Part shown: positions 37,613-50,500 of the stretch, in pieces | Position numbering within the stretch: the stretch's first letter is position 1 | Layout: every line of letters begins with the position of its first letter | Assembly (NCBI RefSeq): GCF_032118995.1 | Contig: NC_092650.1 | Span: 23,074,001 to 23,138,000 of the forward strand | Length of the DNA stretch: 64,000 nt | Source: Asterias amurensis | Lineage: Eukaryota > Echinodermata > Asteroidea > Forcipulatida > Asteriidae | Reading direction: 5' to 3' | Made by a program: the position numbers and the translations under genes | The notes under the pieces: model-generated | Databases searched by the model: none | Told to the model about the DNA's origin: nothing | What the model saw: the letters and a program-made list of their open reading frames with translations, nothing else

Positions 37613-37925
37613 AGTTATAATAATAATAATAATATTATGGAAGTCTTTTATAACGCACATGTCTACCAAACAAGGCGCTGAGTATATTATACAAACTTTC
37701 AGAAAGATAGGTTATTGCAGTGATGGATTTTGAGATCTGATTTTAGCACCTTATAAGGGTTTACAAGGTGCTACAGCGCATACAGCAGCCCACAGCCAGG
37801 AACACCGGGGCGAACCCCTTTCTCTTTTTGAAAAGTGCACTGGGTTCTTTTACATGCGTTACACAACACATGGGACCAATGGCTTTACGTCCCATCCGAA
37901 GGATGAAGCAAAGGTTAAGTGTGGG
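37613..37925 (-). mobile_element. ATT-tailed tRNA-Leu SINE, minus copy
   Basis: Starts with (TAA)n, then ATGGAAGTCTTTTATAACGC and the complement of the SINE body up to GGTTAAGTG; the tRNA head is missing. It begins ~135 bp after the TINF2-like stop codon, so it may form part of that gene's 3' UTR. Confidence 0.75.
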
Positions 37926-39100
37926 TGTTTAGTATGGGTGTTTAGTATTCTCAAAAACCTGCACAAACTGCGTTATTCTGATGGATTCAGTATCAGGCCT
38001 CAAGATAACCCATGGCACTCGCAGCAATTAATGTGTTGCCTTTTGCAGAGTTACAATACAATTTTAAAGTTCCCTTTTAGCAGTGCCCCTTACCAGAGGG
38101 AAATTGCCGAGCCCCTTGAAGAACGAAATGCGCCAGATTTTTGACCGTGTTAGGGCGCTCTCTAAACTATTTGTATCACTTCTGGGGTGTATTCATCAGG
38201 GATGGGAGTCATTGCTCTCAAAAAGGTCTGAAACCTCACAAGTAGGATCCAAATTCTGCTGATGGATGTTGAAATTATGGCTTTTCCACCTGTATGGTCA
38301 CCCCCTGGAGTTAAAGATTCCACTGAGATTTTAGAATTAGCGTTCTCAGCACTAGAGAAGTACTAATTTTTTGGTTTTTACCCATACACCGTTGTGTGTT
38401 AGCACTGTATACTCAGTACTTTCCCGAGTCCTGTGAAAAAATATCACAGGCATGTTACTCGGGTAGTATTCTTTATCCCCGATGCAAATTTAACACCTTC
38501 TAGAGAAGTAGATCAAAGAGCAGGATGTTGTTATATATAGAAAAGTAACGGCTGATTTTCTTCACCAGGCTGACTTAAAAAGTCTGAATTCGGATAAAAG
38601 TCTGATAAATCTCATCCCTGACTGATTCAGACCCAAACAATATTAAAGACTGGAACACATTACCAGCACAGACATCATATCCATTATAGACAATGATTAA
38701 AACATGGCTTCTCCATAAATAGTTTTCTGCTATGAGTCTCTACTTCAGACATAACCCCAGCCAGGTCAAAGAAGAAATCTGATCTTGAAACAGACAAGAC
38801 TTTTAAAGGAGCTGTTATAATCCACCTCTAAAGCAAATTAAACCCAAGGTGCTACCAAAGTGACAGAACGCCTACTAAGACTGTGCAGGACGGATCGCGT
38901 ATATACCCCCAAAAGTGACACAAATGTTATTGAGAGAACCCTCACGCAGTCTGATATACAGCGTATTCAAGGCCTGACTGTATTATATATAGTCAACCCT
39001 TGGTACCATGCTGAGAGTGTATTCTCGTAGACATACGCAAACTGCCTTATTCTAATGTATTCAATGCTGAATATCGAATAATAAAATACCACGGAAACTG
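37926..39100. other. Intergenic region downstream of the TINF2-like gene
   Basis: No exon recognised. It holds a SINE fragment at 38360-38480 (TTTTACCCATACACCGTTG with ACTTTCCCGAGTCCTG), otherwise low-information AT-rich DNA. An AATAAA-type signal close behind the stop at 37477 is not evident, so the transcript end of the TINF2-like gene is undetermined. Confidence 0.45.
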
Positions 39101-39109
39101 ACTGGGTCA

Positions 39110-39390
39110 GTTTTTAAATATTTTGGGTTATGATTTTGGGGGTTAAACAAAGAATTGACTAGAGTGGGATTCGAACCTACGACCTCCGGATTAACGTGGC
39201 GGCGCTCAACCAACTGAGCTATCTGCCCTATGTTGGTGGTGTCCCTATTTTGTCAATATCTTTGATCGGGGTGCCAGTCAGAAGCCATACAACCATTAAC
39301 TGCCGTGTAGCCAGGGATCACACCCAAATTACGATACAAACTGGGAAGCGGCAGCCAGGGGATCACCTTAAGGGGATGCGACTTTTTGTT
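39110..39390 (-). mobile_element. tRNA-derived SINE with strong A and B boxes
   Basis: On the minus strand the head reads GGGCAGATAGCTCAGTTGGT (A box) and, after an arm containing CACGTTAATCCGG, GGTCGTAGGTTCGAATCCC (B box). The body lies to both sides and contains GGGGATCACC-type sequence. A second, damaged copy follows at 39410-39520, and relatives lie at 45285-45385 and 45920-46135 in the carboxypeptidase gene. Confidence 0.75.
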
Positions 39391-39566
39391 TCAGATATCA
39401 ATATAAACCACAAGGGAAACTGACTGGGTAAATTTTGAAATGATTTTTGCGGTTGAACAAAGAATTGACTAGAATGGGATTCGAACCTACATACGACCTC
39501 CGGATTAGTTTGGGTTTTAACGAAGAAAAACTGACAGGAGAGGGACTTGAACCAACGACCTCAGGA

Positions 39567-39911
39567 TTTAAAAACACAATGTCCACAGATTTACATAAAA
39601 CTTACACAGTTTGAAGATTGTGATAGTAGAAAGCTTCCCTCGAAATTAACTTACTAAGGTGCTGTAGTTTTTGAGAAATGAGTAAAACAAATAATGTTCG
39701 TCTCAGTTATAGCATGTAAAAATGTGTTATGCTATGATTATGGTGTAACTGGTTAATGGGATTTTACATGCTAAAGAAATTTTCGTCTTACTGAGACAAA
39801 AATTATTTGTGACTTGTTTTACTCATTTTTCAAAAACTTCAGAACCTTAGTTTAGATGTTAAGTTAAATGTAAATCTGTGGACATTTTGAAAAAGGACCC
39901 AAATCCTTTAA
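39567..39911. mobile_element. Palindromic MITE, TGTCCACAGATTTACAT ends
   Basis: AATGTCCACAGATTTACAT at the left is mirrored by ATGTAAATCTGTGGACATT at the right, and inner arms (ATGTAAAA.GTG..ATGCTA) also pair. It abuts the next MITE and appears to share the TTAA at 39908-39911 with it. Confidence 0.75.
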
Positions 39912-40292
39912 AGCCAGTGGACACTATTGGTAATTGTCAAAGACTAGTCTTCTCACTTGGTGTATCTCAACATATGCATAAAATAACAAACCTGTGAAAG
40001 TTTGAGCGCGATCGGTCGTCGAACTTGCGAGATAATAATGAAAGAAAAAACACCCTTGTCACACGAAGTTGTGTGCGTTTAGATTTCAAGACCTTAAGTT
40101 CTAAATCTGAGGTCTCGAAATCAAATTCTTGGAAAATTACTTCTTTCTCCAAAACTATGTCACTTCAGAGGGAGCCGTTTCTCACAATGTTTTGCACTAT
40201 CAACCTCTCCCCATTACTCTTTACCAAGTAAGGTTTTACATGTATGCTAATAATTATTTTGAGTAATTACCAATAGTGCCCACTGCCTTTAA
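39908..40292 (+). mobile_element. GGACACTATTGG-family MITE
   Basis: Full-length copy with TTAA at both edges, AAAGCCAGTGGACACTATTG at the left and CAATAGTGCCCACTGCCTTT at the right. The sequence on to 40756 is AT-rich and shows nothing recognisable. Confidence 0.85.
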
Positions 40293-40756
40293 GGGATTCA
40301 GTATTGCTCTGCCAACCTGTGTTTAGCATAAGAACCAAGCAAACTTATATTGTCGTCAAGTTTCACTACTTTCTGGAAATAATGCTATGCAGCTTACAGT
40401 GCCTTTTGTTTTATTTGTAAACAAATACAATAATCAATTCATTGACCATCTTTGTAAATTAGTGTCTTACTTGAAATAACTTTTGTACAGTGTTTTTTCA
40501 GTTTTATATTAGTATTCTTTTTAGTTCATTATTTCCAGTTAATTTTATTGGCAAAAATGTCTTCAACTCAATTTGATTAGTTTGTACAACAAGTTTTAAT
40601 GTACACCAATTATTTTCAATGACAGTATTAACCATTCATAATCTTTGAGTGGTGTTGATTGACAAAATGTTCTTGTTATTTGAGGAATTAAACAGACAAG
40701 TATAAACAATATTCAAATATACCAATGCCCACCCACAGAAGAAACTGTCTATCCCC

Positions 40757-41144
40757 TTAAAGGAACACGTTGCCTTGGATCGGACGAGTTGGTCTATAAA
40801 AATTGTTTGTAACCGTTTATTTTTTAAATGCATATGGTTGGAGAGATGTTTTTTAAGTAGAATACAATGATCCACACAAGTTTGCCTCGAAATTGCGTGG
40901 TTTTCCTTTTTCTGTGCGAACTAACACGGTCGGCCATATATATAAAAATTTGACTCCCATGAATGGCCGATCGTGTTAGTCAACGAGGTAAAAGGAAAAC
41001 CGTGCAATTTCGAGGCATGTTTGTGTGAATCATTGTATTCTACTTTTACAACATCTTTCTACCCATATGCATTTAATAACAAACGGTTACAAACGATTTT
41101 CAAAGACCAACTCGACCGATCCAAGGCAGAACGTGTTCCTTTAA
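40757..41144. mobile_element. GGAACACGTTGCC-family palindromic MITE
   Basis: TTAA-flanked; the ends AAAGGAACACGTTGCCTTGG and CAAGGCAGAACGTGTTCCTTT are inverted repeats. A central hairpin, CTAACACGGTCGGCCAT/ATGGCCGATCGTGTTAG, makes almost the whole element fold back. The relative at 44747-45083 lies in the carboxypeptidase gene. Confidence 0.85.
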
Positions 41145-41353
41145 TGTTTCAAGCATATTTGACAATGTGTGAAGACGCAGACCCTAATAATGGATCAGCC
41201 TATTTAGTTTATTTATCTTCTTTCTTTAATAATTTTTATTAATCATTTTGTCACAATACATGTCAAATTATATCAAGTGAATTAAATTCACTTTTAAACA
41301 ACCTTTGACAGTGTGTAACTGTTGGTATTCAGTGCCTAATTTCATAGAGTTGC

Positions 41354-41734
41354 TTAAAGACACTATTGGTAATTGTCAAAGACTAGTCTTCACATTTTGG
41401 TGTATCTCAACATATGCATAAAATAACTAACCAGTGAACATTTGAGCTCAATTGGTCGTCAAGGTCGCAATATATTAATGAAAGAAAGAAACACCCCTGT
41501 CACACGAAATTGTGTGCTTTCAGATGCTTGATTTCGAGACCTCAAATTCTAAATCTGAGGTCTCAAAATCAATATTGTGGAAAATTACTTCTTTCTCGAA
41601 AACTACGCCACTTCAGAGGGAGCTGTTTTTCACAATGTTTTATACGTTCAACCTCTCCCCATTACTGGTTATCAAGAAAGGTTTTATGATAATAATTTTT
41701 TTGAGTAATTACCAATAGTGTCCACTGCCTTTAA
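41354..41734 (+). mobile_element. GGACACTATTGG-family MITE inserted at TTAA in another MITE
   Basis: Left junction GAGTTGCTTAAAGACACTA; right junction ACTGCCTTTAATCACAAAAA. The outside sequences join into one TGCTTA-type palindromic element (41337-41353 plus 41735-41900), so TTAA is the duplicated target site of this insertion. Confidence 0.8.
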
Positions 41735-42208
41735 TCACAAAAAGTAGCTAAGCACAGCGACATTATGCTTAACAGATAAGGGTTACCAGCCAAAACACCA
41801 TGTCACATGTACAATTTTTGACTGGTGTCCTGCTCATTTCTGCTATGCAGGACATTGTTAAGCAAAATTTGTCAATTAAAGCAGCTTTTAGAAAATTGGG
41901 CTGTTGATTCCATAATAACCCTGATAATTTTCATTCTGGCAGCAATTTTACATTTTAAGACTATACTACATACAAAGTTTTTTGTATGAAAGTTTTTATG
42001 AAAAATATTCTTAGTTTTAACAAGTTATTGGCCAGTACTGATATGCATTACACCATATTTTTGTATACAGAAATATTTTTACTGGTTCAAGACTTGTATA
42101 TTTTTGCAACTGAAATAATAAGTTTTCGTGAAATGAGAGGCAAAAATTTGAACTAAATTGAAGGGCAAAAGGTGAAAACTACAAGTTACTTCTTTGTTAT
42201 GGTACGGC

Positions 42209-42574
42209 TTAAAGGAACATAAGAGAATTGGTAAGAAACCGATCATCCAAGATCACAGATTTACATAAAACTTACACTGTCAAATGATGATGATTTTAGA
42301 AAATATCACTTGAAGTATTTTTGTCTGAAATGTCGTATTTGATTAGAAAATCAAACTAATTTCTTGTTTACAGTTTATCAAAAACATTTAAAACCGATGT
42401 CATGCAAAATGAATAATCAGTTTTGAACTATTTTCTCGTGACCCAGATCAGAGATGGCCGATCGTTCTCAAAATTATACTGGTTTGTCAGTGTATGTATA
42501 TTGGATTACATAAAGTGCTTACACTGCCAACAACTATTTTGTTAGCAAAAACCAATTATGTAATGTTCCTTTAA
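42209..42574 (+). mobile_element. GGAACATTACAG-family MITE
   Basis: TTAA-flanked copy starting AAAGGAACATAAGAGAATTG and ending CAATTATGTAATGTTCCTTT. The flanking DNA at 41900-42208 and 42575-43362 is AT-rich with no gene or repeat that I can name. Confidence 0.8.
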
Positions 42575-43362
42575 GACAGTTTAAAAAGTTGTCAGATGAG
42601 GTCTGACGGACAATGTTATATAAAATACAAAAGCAATACTAAATCGACCTACTCAAAAATATGCTCATAAAAAATAAATGTTTTATTAAAACCTACTAAA
42701 CAGGAATTTTGTTTAACAAAAGTGGCAATGAAAGTTAAGTAACTTTTAGTAAGCAACAATGTTTACACTTCCCTGATTGACATATTGCTGTGAATGCTTT
42801 GTCAGGGAAATGACAGGCTACCAGGGAAATAGTCTGGTACCCTTTTTGTTATTTGCCCTGAAGTTATCATATCACATTTTGTTATCTCAGCACAACCATA
42901 GAGCAAGGACCATGGTTTAACTAAGGTAAGACAACCGACCTTTGTCCTCTAGAGTTTTGTTTTGTTTTGTTACTAATTTAACTTGGAATGTTCATTTCTT
43001 GTGTACATGTCAATAAGTTTCCTGAATTGTATGTCATTATGTACTTAAATTTATAACTATTTATGACAACTGTACTTGGGTTGATAAAGACGGTTTCACA
43101 GTCACATTTGTAAAATTCTGCTTCTTCTTTTTTGTTGTTCTTTGTTGGTACATTGGTCCTTTGTTTTAGTGCAGGAATACACATTATTACATGTAGTACA
43201 TACATATGTATTGGGGAATTGCTTGGCAACAGACGGCGCAGGATAGAGTGAAATGGAGAATTGGTGAAGTGGATTTCCTCCTGCAGTGGAGTGAAGAAGG
43301 CTAGACAGAAAGACACATGTGTTTAACATTGTGACCACATTCTCGATCTACTGATCTCTACT

Positions 43363-43750
43363 TTAAAGGCAGTGTAAAAGACACTAATGGTAATTGTCAA
43401 AGACTAGTCTTCTCACTTTGTGTATCTCAACATGCATAAAATAACAAACATGCGAAAATTTGAGCTCATTCGGTCGTCTCAGTTGCGAGATAACGAAAGA
43501 AAAAAGCACCCTTGTCACATGAAGTTGTGTGCTTTTAGATGGTTGATTTCGAGACCTCAAATTCTAAATCTAAGGTCTCGAAATCAAATTCATGGAAAAG
43601 TACTTCTTTCTCGACAACAATGTCACTTCAGAGGTAGCTGTTTCTCACAATGTTTTATACTGTCAACCTCTCCCCGTTTACTCGTCACCAAGTAAGGTTT
43701 TATGCTAATCATTATTTTGAGTAATTACCCATAGTGTCCACTGCCTATAA
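43363..43750 (+). mobile_element. GGACACTATTGG-family MITE
   Basis: Copy with a left end TTAAAGGCAGTG and a small duplication (AAAAGACACTAATGG); the right end CCATAGTGTCCACTGCC is preserved. A fragment of the tRNA-Leu SINE head follows at 43783-43870 (CATGTCATGGCCTAGCTG). Confidence 0.8.
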
Positions 43751-43876
43751 AGACAGCAAGGTTTTTTGTTTAATTTACGCATGTCATGGCCTAGCTGTGT
43801 TGAGTACCAGTTTCAAACCCTGGTGTTTCTCGTCAGCAGAGTATCGCTTCGAGTCTCAGTCGTGACACGTGTGTCC

Positions 43877-44262
43877 TAAAAGGCAGTGGACACTATTGGT
43901 AATTACTCAAAATAATTATCATCACAAAACCTTTCTTTATTACCAGTAATGGGGAGAGGTTGATAGTTTAAAACATTGTGAGAAACAGCTCCCTCTGAAG
44001 TGAAGAAGTTTTCGAGAAAGAAGTAATTTTCCACGAATTTGATTTCAAGACCTCAAGTTTAGAACTTGAGGTCTCGAAATCAAGCATCAGAAAGCACACA
44101 ACTTCGTGTAACAATGGTGTTTTTTCTTTCATTATTATCTCGCAACTTCTACAACCGATTGAGCTCAAATTTTTACAGGTTTGTTATTTTATGCATATGT
44201 TGAGATACACCAAGTGAGAAGACTGGTCTTTGACAATTACCAATAGTGTCCACTGTCTTTAA
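43877..44262 (-). mobile_element. GGACACTATTGG-family MITE, minus copy
   Basis: Full-length inverted copy: AAAGGCAGTGGACACTATTG at the left, ACCAATAGTGTCCACTG and TTAA at the right. It lies just beyond the probable 3' end of the carboxypeptidase gene. Confidence 0.85.
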
Positions 44263-44377
44263 GACACTTAACCACGATGCGCCATCCTTTGGAGTGAACG
44301 CACTTAAAAGAAACCATGAGCGTCACTGAGTGGCGGATATGCACGCTATAGGCCTACAAGAAGCCACTGTTATTATT

Positions 44378-44383
44378 TTTATT
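44378..44383 (-). promoter_or_regulatory. Candidate polyadenylation signal of the carboxypeptidase gene
   Basis: TTTATT on the plus strand is AATAAA on the minus strand, about 95 bases past the TGA at 44479-44477. It is the first such signal after the stop and implies a short 3' UTR. Confidence 0.45.
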
Positions 44384-44476
44384 ATTATCATAATGCACAA
44401 TTATCCCAAAATAATTCAATTAATGAGTATATTACACATTTCCCTTATCACATTGTACCGGAATCAAAAAGATGGA

Positions 44477-44560
44477 TCAAAATGGTCGCTTGTAGATAAA
44501 GTTATAAATGAGTTGAGCCGTTGCTAAAGGCTGATCCTTGGCGGTCCAAAACCCAGCATT
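44477..44560 (-). CDS. Exon 11 of the carboxypeptidase gene, His replaced
   Basis: Last coding exon, 27 codons and TGA, after the acceptor TTTCCCGTTTAG. It joins exon 10 (AFLTIK) in phase 0 to give [15 protein letters not shown], where human cathepsin A has GAGHMVPTDKPLAAF. The catalytic His column holds Phe. The tail NFIYKRPF matches the family's NKQPY-type end. No alternative exon with a GHM.P motif was found between 44560 and 45519. Confidence 0.88.
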   Translation of the reverse strand, partial: NAGFWTAKDQPLATAQLIYNFIYKRPF

Positions 44561-47500
44561 CTAAACGGGAAAGAAATACAGACAAATATTAATGCAAAAG
44601 GAAAGAAACTGGGGTGGGGGTTATGGGTTGTTCCCTTACAATAACCCTTTTCAAATCCACAGCTTCGGCTACAGAAATAATCTACCAGCCAAAATATTAA
44701 TATTGTTTGTTATTGTCCGTAATTGCTTCTGAAACTACATTACTTATAGGAACACGTTGCCTTGGATCGGTCGAGTTGGTCTTTAAAAAGCGTTTGTAAC
44801 CATCTGTTACAAAGTAGAATACAATGATCCACACATACTTGCCTCAAAATTGCGTGGTTTTCCTTCTACTTTGTGAACTAACACGGTCGGCCATTTATGG
44901 AACTCCCATAAATGGCCGACCGTGTTAGTCGACGAGGTAAAAGGAAATTTCGAGTGATACTTGTGTGGATCATTATATTCTACTTTTAAAATAACTTTCT
45001 AATCATATGCATTTCATAACAAATGGTTTCAACCACTTTCCAAATACCAACTCGTCCGATTCAAGGCAACGTGTTTCTTTTAAGTTGGTGGAGTGCATAC
45101 ACATTAATCTGGATGTCTTTGGTTCAAATCCTGCTCTACCCAGTTTTTCTTTGTTCGACCCAAAAACATTTAAAATTCACCCAGTCGTTTTTTTCTTTCC
45201 AATACAATACAATACAATACAATACAATACAATGGGCTTTTTCATGTGGTTTATGGTTTGATATCTGATATAAAAATTTGCATCCACTTTTAAAAGTGAT
45301 CCCCTGGCTGCCAATGGTTGGTTCAAATCCTGCCCTAGTCAATTTGGTTGTTCAACCTTTTTGTTCAACCCAAAGCTATACACCATTTTGTGATAATGGC
45401 AGACACTACGACACTATAGAGTTTGGGTAAATTTTTCTGTTAACACCCAAACCGCACAGTACACTCCTATCACGTCAGCCATACCTCAAAAAGTCTAATG
45501 AAGTTTGACCCCAACTTACTTTTATTGTAAGGAAAGCAATGTTAACGTACTCCTGGACGAACCCCGCTACCTGTTCTTGGAGTTGTGCACTGGTGTACAG
45601 CCATGGTCGCCACTGCACCTCTTCCTCTCGGTGTAGGTTGGTTACAAACCACTGGTTGCCCAGGAAGTTGTGAATGGCATCTTGGTCTCCGTTAAAGACT
45701 AGGATGCGATATTTCTACAACAGAAGATTTTTTTTTGAAATTAGATTGTTAAACATGGAATTTGGGGAAGTAAACACTGGCTCCCAAACTACTTTTTTAT
45801 TAACTACAAAATCCTTCTCATTACCTTCAAAACCTATCATTGTCTCGCTTCTACTTACTTCACAGGGGCCAATTTAATAGCTTGGCTTACCATAAGCAAA
45901 GAATCGGCGCTTGCAGAAGCAGGGAATTCAAGGTGATCCCCTGGCTGCCGCTACCCCATGTTATGTCATAATTTGGGTGTGATCGCTGACTAAATGGCAG
46001 TCAACGGTTTTATGGCTTTTAACTAGCACCCCTTGAACAAAGATATTGAAAAAAAAAGGGAGACCGCCACTATAGGAGGTTATTGGTTCGAGTCCCACTC
46101 GAGTAAATTTTTCTTTGTTCAAACCCCCAATTAATTTTTTTTTAGTACCTACACGATTAACATACATGTATACTTACATAGGTGTCAAGAAGGGCTTGAT
46201 ATACGCCGGACATGTCGGGATACATTCTTACATAATCATGATCAACAGTAGCGCTGTGTGAACAAAATAACAATCAAACAGTCATAATTCAACTTAAACC
46301 CTGTCATACAGTAGAAGCCATGAACATTGACCAATGAAAACACGTAAAAAAGTTTTTGGTGCGTTAACATTTTTTACCCTACACGTGTGTCACGTGATGA
46401 CCATTTTGCCATACACGCAAGTAACGTTGTGCGCCAAGTTGCGCCCAGAGACAACAGAGCTTGACGTTTATATCCCCTTGTGGGAGTTTGCCGAGTTTCC
46501 TTGATGGGAAGATCATCCAAACAAACAAACAAACAAACAAACAAACAAACAAACAAACAAACAAACAAACAAACAAACAAACAAACAAACAAACAAACAA
46601 ACAAACAAAAGCTAAAGAAGCTTGTACCTTAAAGACAGTGGACACTGTTGGTAATTGTCAAAGACTAGCCTTCACACTTAATGTATTTCAACATATGCAT
46701 AAAATAACAAACCTGTGAAAATTTGAGCTCAATCGGTCATCGAACTTGCGAGATAATAATGAAAGAAAAAAAAACACCCTTGTCACACGAAGTTGTGTGC
46801 GTTTAGATGGTTGATTTCACGACCTCAAGTTCTAAATCTTAGGTCTCAAAATCAAATTCGTGGAAAATTACTTCTTTCTCAAAAACTATGTCACTTCAGA
46901 GGGAGCCGTTTCTCACAGTGTTTTATACCATCAATCTCTCCCCATTACTCTTCACCAAGAAAGGTTTTACCATAATAAGTATTTTTAGTAATTACCAATA
47001 ATGTCCACTGCCTTTAAATCAACTTACTTGCACAGCTGCCACTGTGGGGATTCATACGTGATATGCAACGCTTCTCTGACGTAGGGATTAGTCAGGTATG
47101 TTGTTGCCGCAGTGGCATTGACACACGTTAAGTCGGCCTTCAGTTTCCACTTTGGAATTGCTTGGAGAGTCTGAACATAAAAACAGCAAAGCATTAACAA
47201 AAAGGGAAACTTCAAAGGCAAGAATTTGATTCTGTTATGAGAAGGTACACGCAGCAAAACACATTATTGTTCCTATAATTATTATTACACATTTCTGATA
47301 ATGAAGCCGAGGATGCCTCATAAGTGAACTTAATCACTGTAGCTTTTAAACCCGAGGAAACCTGTAAACAAGGGTGCTTGCTATTTGAAAAAAAGAAATA
47401 CCACGGCTAACCCCTACTAATCAGGGTTCGACCTTAACGCTGGTCCGCTGGCCAAATGCCAGTAGAAATCGCGTCGGACCAGCTGAAACACCTTGCCAAC

Positions 47501-50500
47501 TGGTCCGGCTGACCAGTCAAAAATGTCGGCAGCGGTACTACAGAACTATGGCTATTTTCTAAACATTTTAAGGCTCGAATAAAACCTAAAAACATTCACT
47601 CAAGGTTTGGATAAAACGTAAAAAAATCACGCGAAGTGCCGCTGAACGCTGGCAAACTTCCGACGATCACGCATCCATACACATGTACACACACAGCGCA
47701 ACTTCATTCAACAAAAATTACCAAGTTAGGATACTCTGTATGAACAAAAAGGAGTATTTAATTGTGTTTAGTAAGGTTCTTCCGTCCTGATTTTGCTTAA
47801 TTGTTTTGTTTTTTGGGGCTTGTTTTTTTTTTGTTTTTTTTGCGGGCGATTGGTGGCGATCTAGTTTTGCCCCATGACTTAATTGGTCAAATATAATGCG
47901 TGGTTGTTAGGGGTTTTTTGCGGGTTGGTTTCAAGAAAGACTTTGGCAGTCGTTTTTACTGCTTTTAAATGAAAACTTTGTTCACAAAACAGACGCTGGC
48001 ACCGACCATTCCATACACATAATTGAAAAAATACCGTAAAACTCATATGCTTCTTCATGAATGTTGCAACTATTTTTATGCCTACTTTTTGTTGGGGGTT
48101 TTTCAGGACGAACGTGGGAAGATTTTGGGAACTTCGATTATCGGTACGATGTATTAAAAATGTTTATGAACAACAATAATAGGCAGTGTTTATACATGAT
48201 AAAATAACTTGAGCGATTGTACGTAACCCTCCCCACCGTTGATTTGAAGACAATACATAAAAAGTTAATGATATTTTAACAGTCGGTTTTTAAGTGTTTT
48301 TTTGTTTGTTTAGTAAAACGCTAATTTTTTTCCATAAAAAAAGGTTTCTACTTGGGAATACTTCGATGTCGAGTGCTTACAATAAACCGTGGACTAAAAA
48401 AAACTACCTAAATAAAGATCATGTTAAATTTTCCAATTTGCTCTGACAAATAATTTGACCTGTTTTTAATTTAATTTTAACAATATTATTGTTATTCAAT
48501 TTTTAAAGAAAAAAATACTCTCAAATTAGAGAGCCCCCTTACGAACACAATAACTTGGTACACAAAAATAAAGTATGGCTTCCAGTGCAGTCAAGTTGAC
48601 GTTGCAATTCATGTTGAATTTTGAAATAGCGACGATAGGATATCGAGCAGTTGGTATACAACAGTATACTATTAGTTAAAAAAAATATATAAAAAAATTG
48701 ACGGACCAGTCAAAAACCTGGCGGACCAGTGAAAATTCAAGCCAACTGGTCCTGCTGGCCAGTTGAAAAAAAAGTTAAGGGCAACCCCTGCTAATCCATG
48801 AAAAGTGTTCTGGGTTATTATGTGCACACTACCAATCCTAGTACATGTGACCTACAGCTTAAAGCCATTATACACTTTACAGAAGGGTTTATAGCAGGTA
48901 ATGGTGAAAGACTTCTCTTGAAATATCGTTCCATGAATTGCTTTACTTTTTGAGAAAACATTAAAACAATATCAATTCTCGATAGCGAAAATTACGGATT
49001 TATTTTAAACACATATCATGACACGGCGAAACCCCCGGAAACAAGGGTTGGGTTTTCTCGTTATTTTCTCCCGACTCCGATGACCGATTGAGCCTAAATT
49101 TTCACAGTTTTGTTATTTAATATATAAGTTGTGATACAAGAAGTGTAGGACTTGGACAATACTGTTTACCGAAAGTGTATAATGGTTTTAAACCCGAGGA
49201 AAACCTGTAAACAAAAGAGTGCTTGCTATTTGAAAAAAGAAACACCAGGGCTAACCCCTACTAATACATGAAAAGTGTTCTGGGTTATTATGTGCACACT
49301 ACCAATCCTAGTACATGTGACCTACATCTTAATGTCTCATCCAACGGCCAAAGCATTTATGGTGAAGTAATAATGTTTCTTGCTCAAGGGCACGAGTGTC
49401 ACAGCCTGGACTGGAACCCACACTCTGCTAATCAGAACGAAAAAAATAAGCTTACAGGTGAATGTTAGGCTGTGTCCGAATCGGCGACTTCGGCTACAGC
49501 TTTGGCTAGATCACCTGGTCTGCCCGTGTTGAAGAATAGGCAGAAGGGCACAATCTACATGTACAGTGTAGCTGTAGTTTTTGGACGCTATTTTGGACAC
49601 GGCCTTATACACCTATAAAAGGAATCAGACACATTATACACACAAACCTTCTGAGATCTTTTAACGAAACTTGTGTTTGCAAAGATGTGCTGTACCCCTG
49701 CAGAATAATGGTAGAATCCATCCTCCGAGGGCATTCCCAGTGGCGTTGGTACCCCGCTAACGCAGTCACCATTGACTTTGTATGGGTTGAGTCCGATGTT
49801 GTTTACTTCTCTGTATGTTGCATTCAGCTGTATTTAGAAAGAGAGATCAATTCATGAGATTACATGATCAGCCGTCGATTTCACCAAACTCTTCCTAACT
49901 TAGGACTAAATCTTAGGACTTAGGACGGGCTCAGTTCCGTATCCAAATACGTAGGACGCATTGAACCCGTCCTAAGTTAGGACAGGTTACTCATCCTAAC
50001 TCGAGATAGGATTAATCCTAGAGTTTGGTGAAATCGGCTGCAGGCTATCTTAGTAGTCTCTTTGCTAGCCCGAACATCTGATATCACACTTCGAGGCTCG
50101 TGAATAACGCCAGAGACTGACCTCAAAAAATTGCAAAACCGGCATGTAGTTTGAACTCTGACCTCTGTCATTTCACATAGAGATACGCTGTCAAGTTCTA
50201 TTGCAGACTTGAGAGCAGTGACTGCACGTTTTGTCAACCAATTGTATCCAATGGAATCACTGGATCTGACAGCGGGGACCTGTCTTTATAAGACAGGGGC
50301 CCAGTCTATCTCTTTGCCTGCTTGTTACCTGTGAACAAAAGGTGTGCTAAGCAATGGTCAAGTTTGCACAAGGATGAACGGTTAAAGGGAAGGTACACGT
50401 TCGGTAATTACTCAAAACAATTAAAAACTTAAAAACTGACTTGGTAACGAGCATTGGAGAGCTGTTAATAGTATAAAATTACCAAACGTGTACCTTCCCT

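Noticed and set aside
39150..39230. tRNA gene on the minus strand
   Set aside because: A and B boxes are good but the anticodon stem is mispaired, no mature 7-bp acceptor stem is seen, and SINE body sequence is attached. Called as a SINE.
46374..46718. Open frames with repeated CLFV or TNKQ
   Set aside because: Translation of the (CAAA)n microsatellite.
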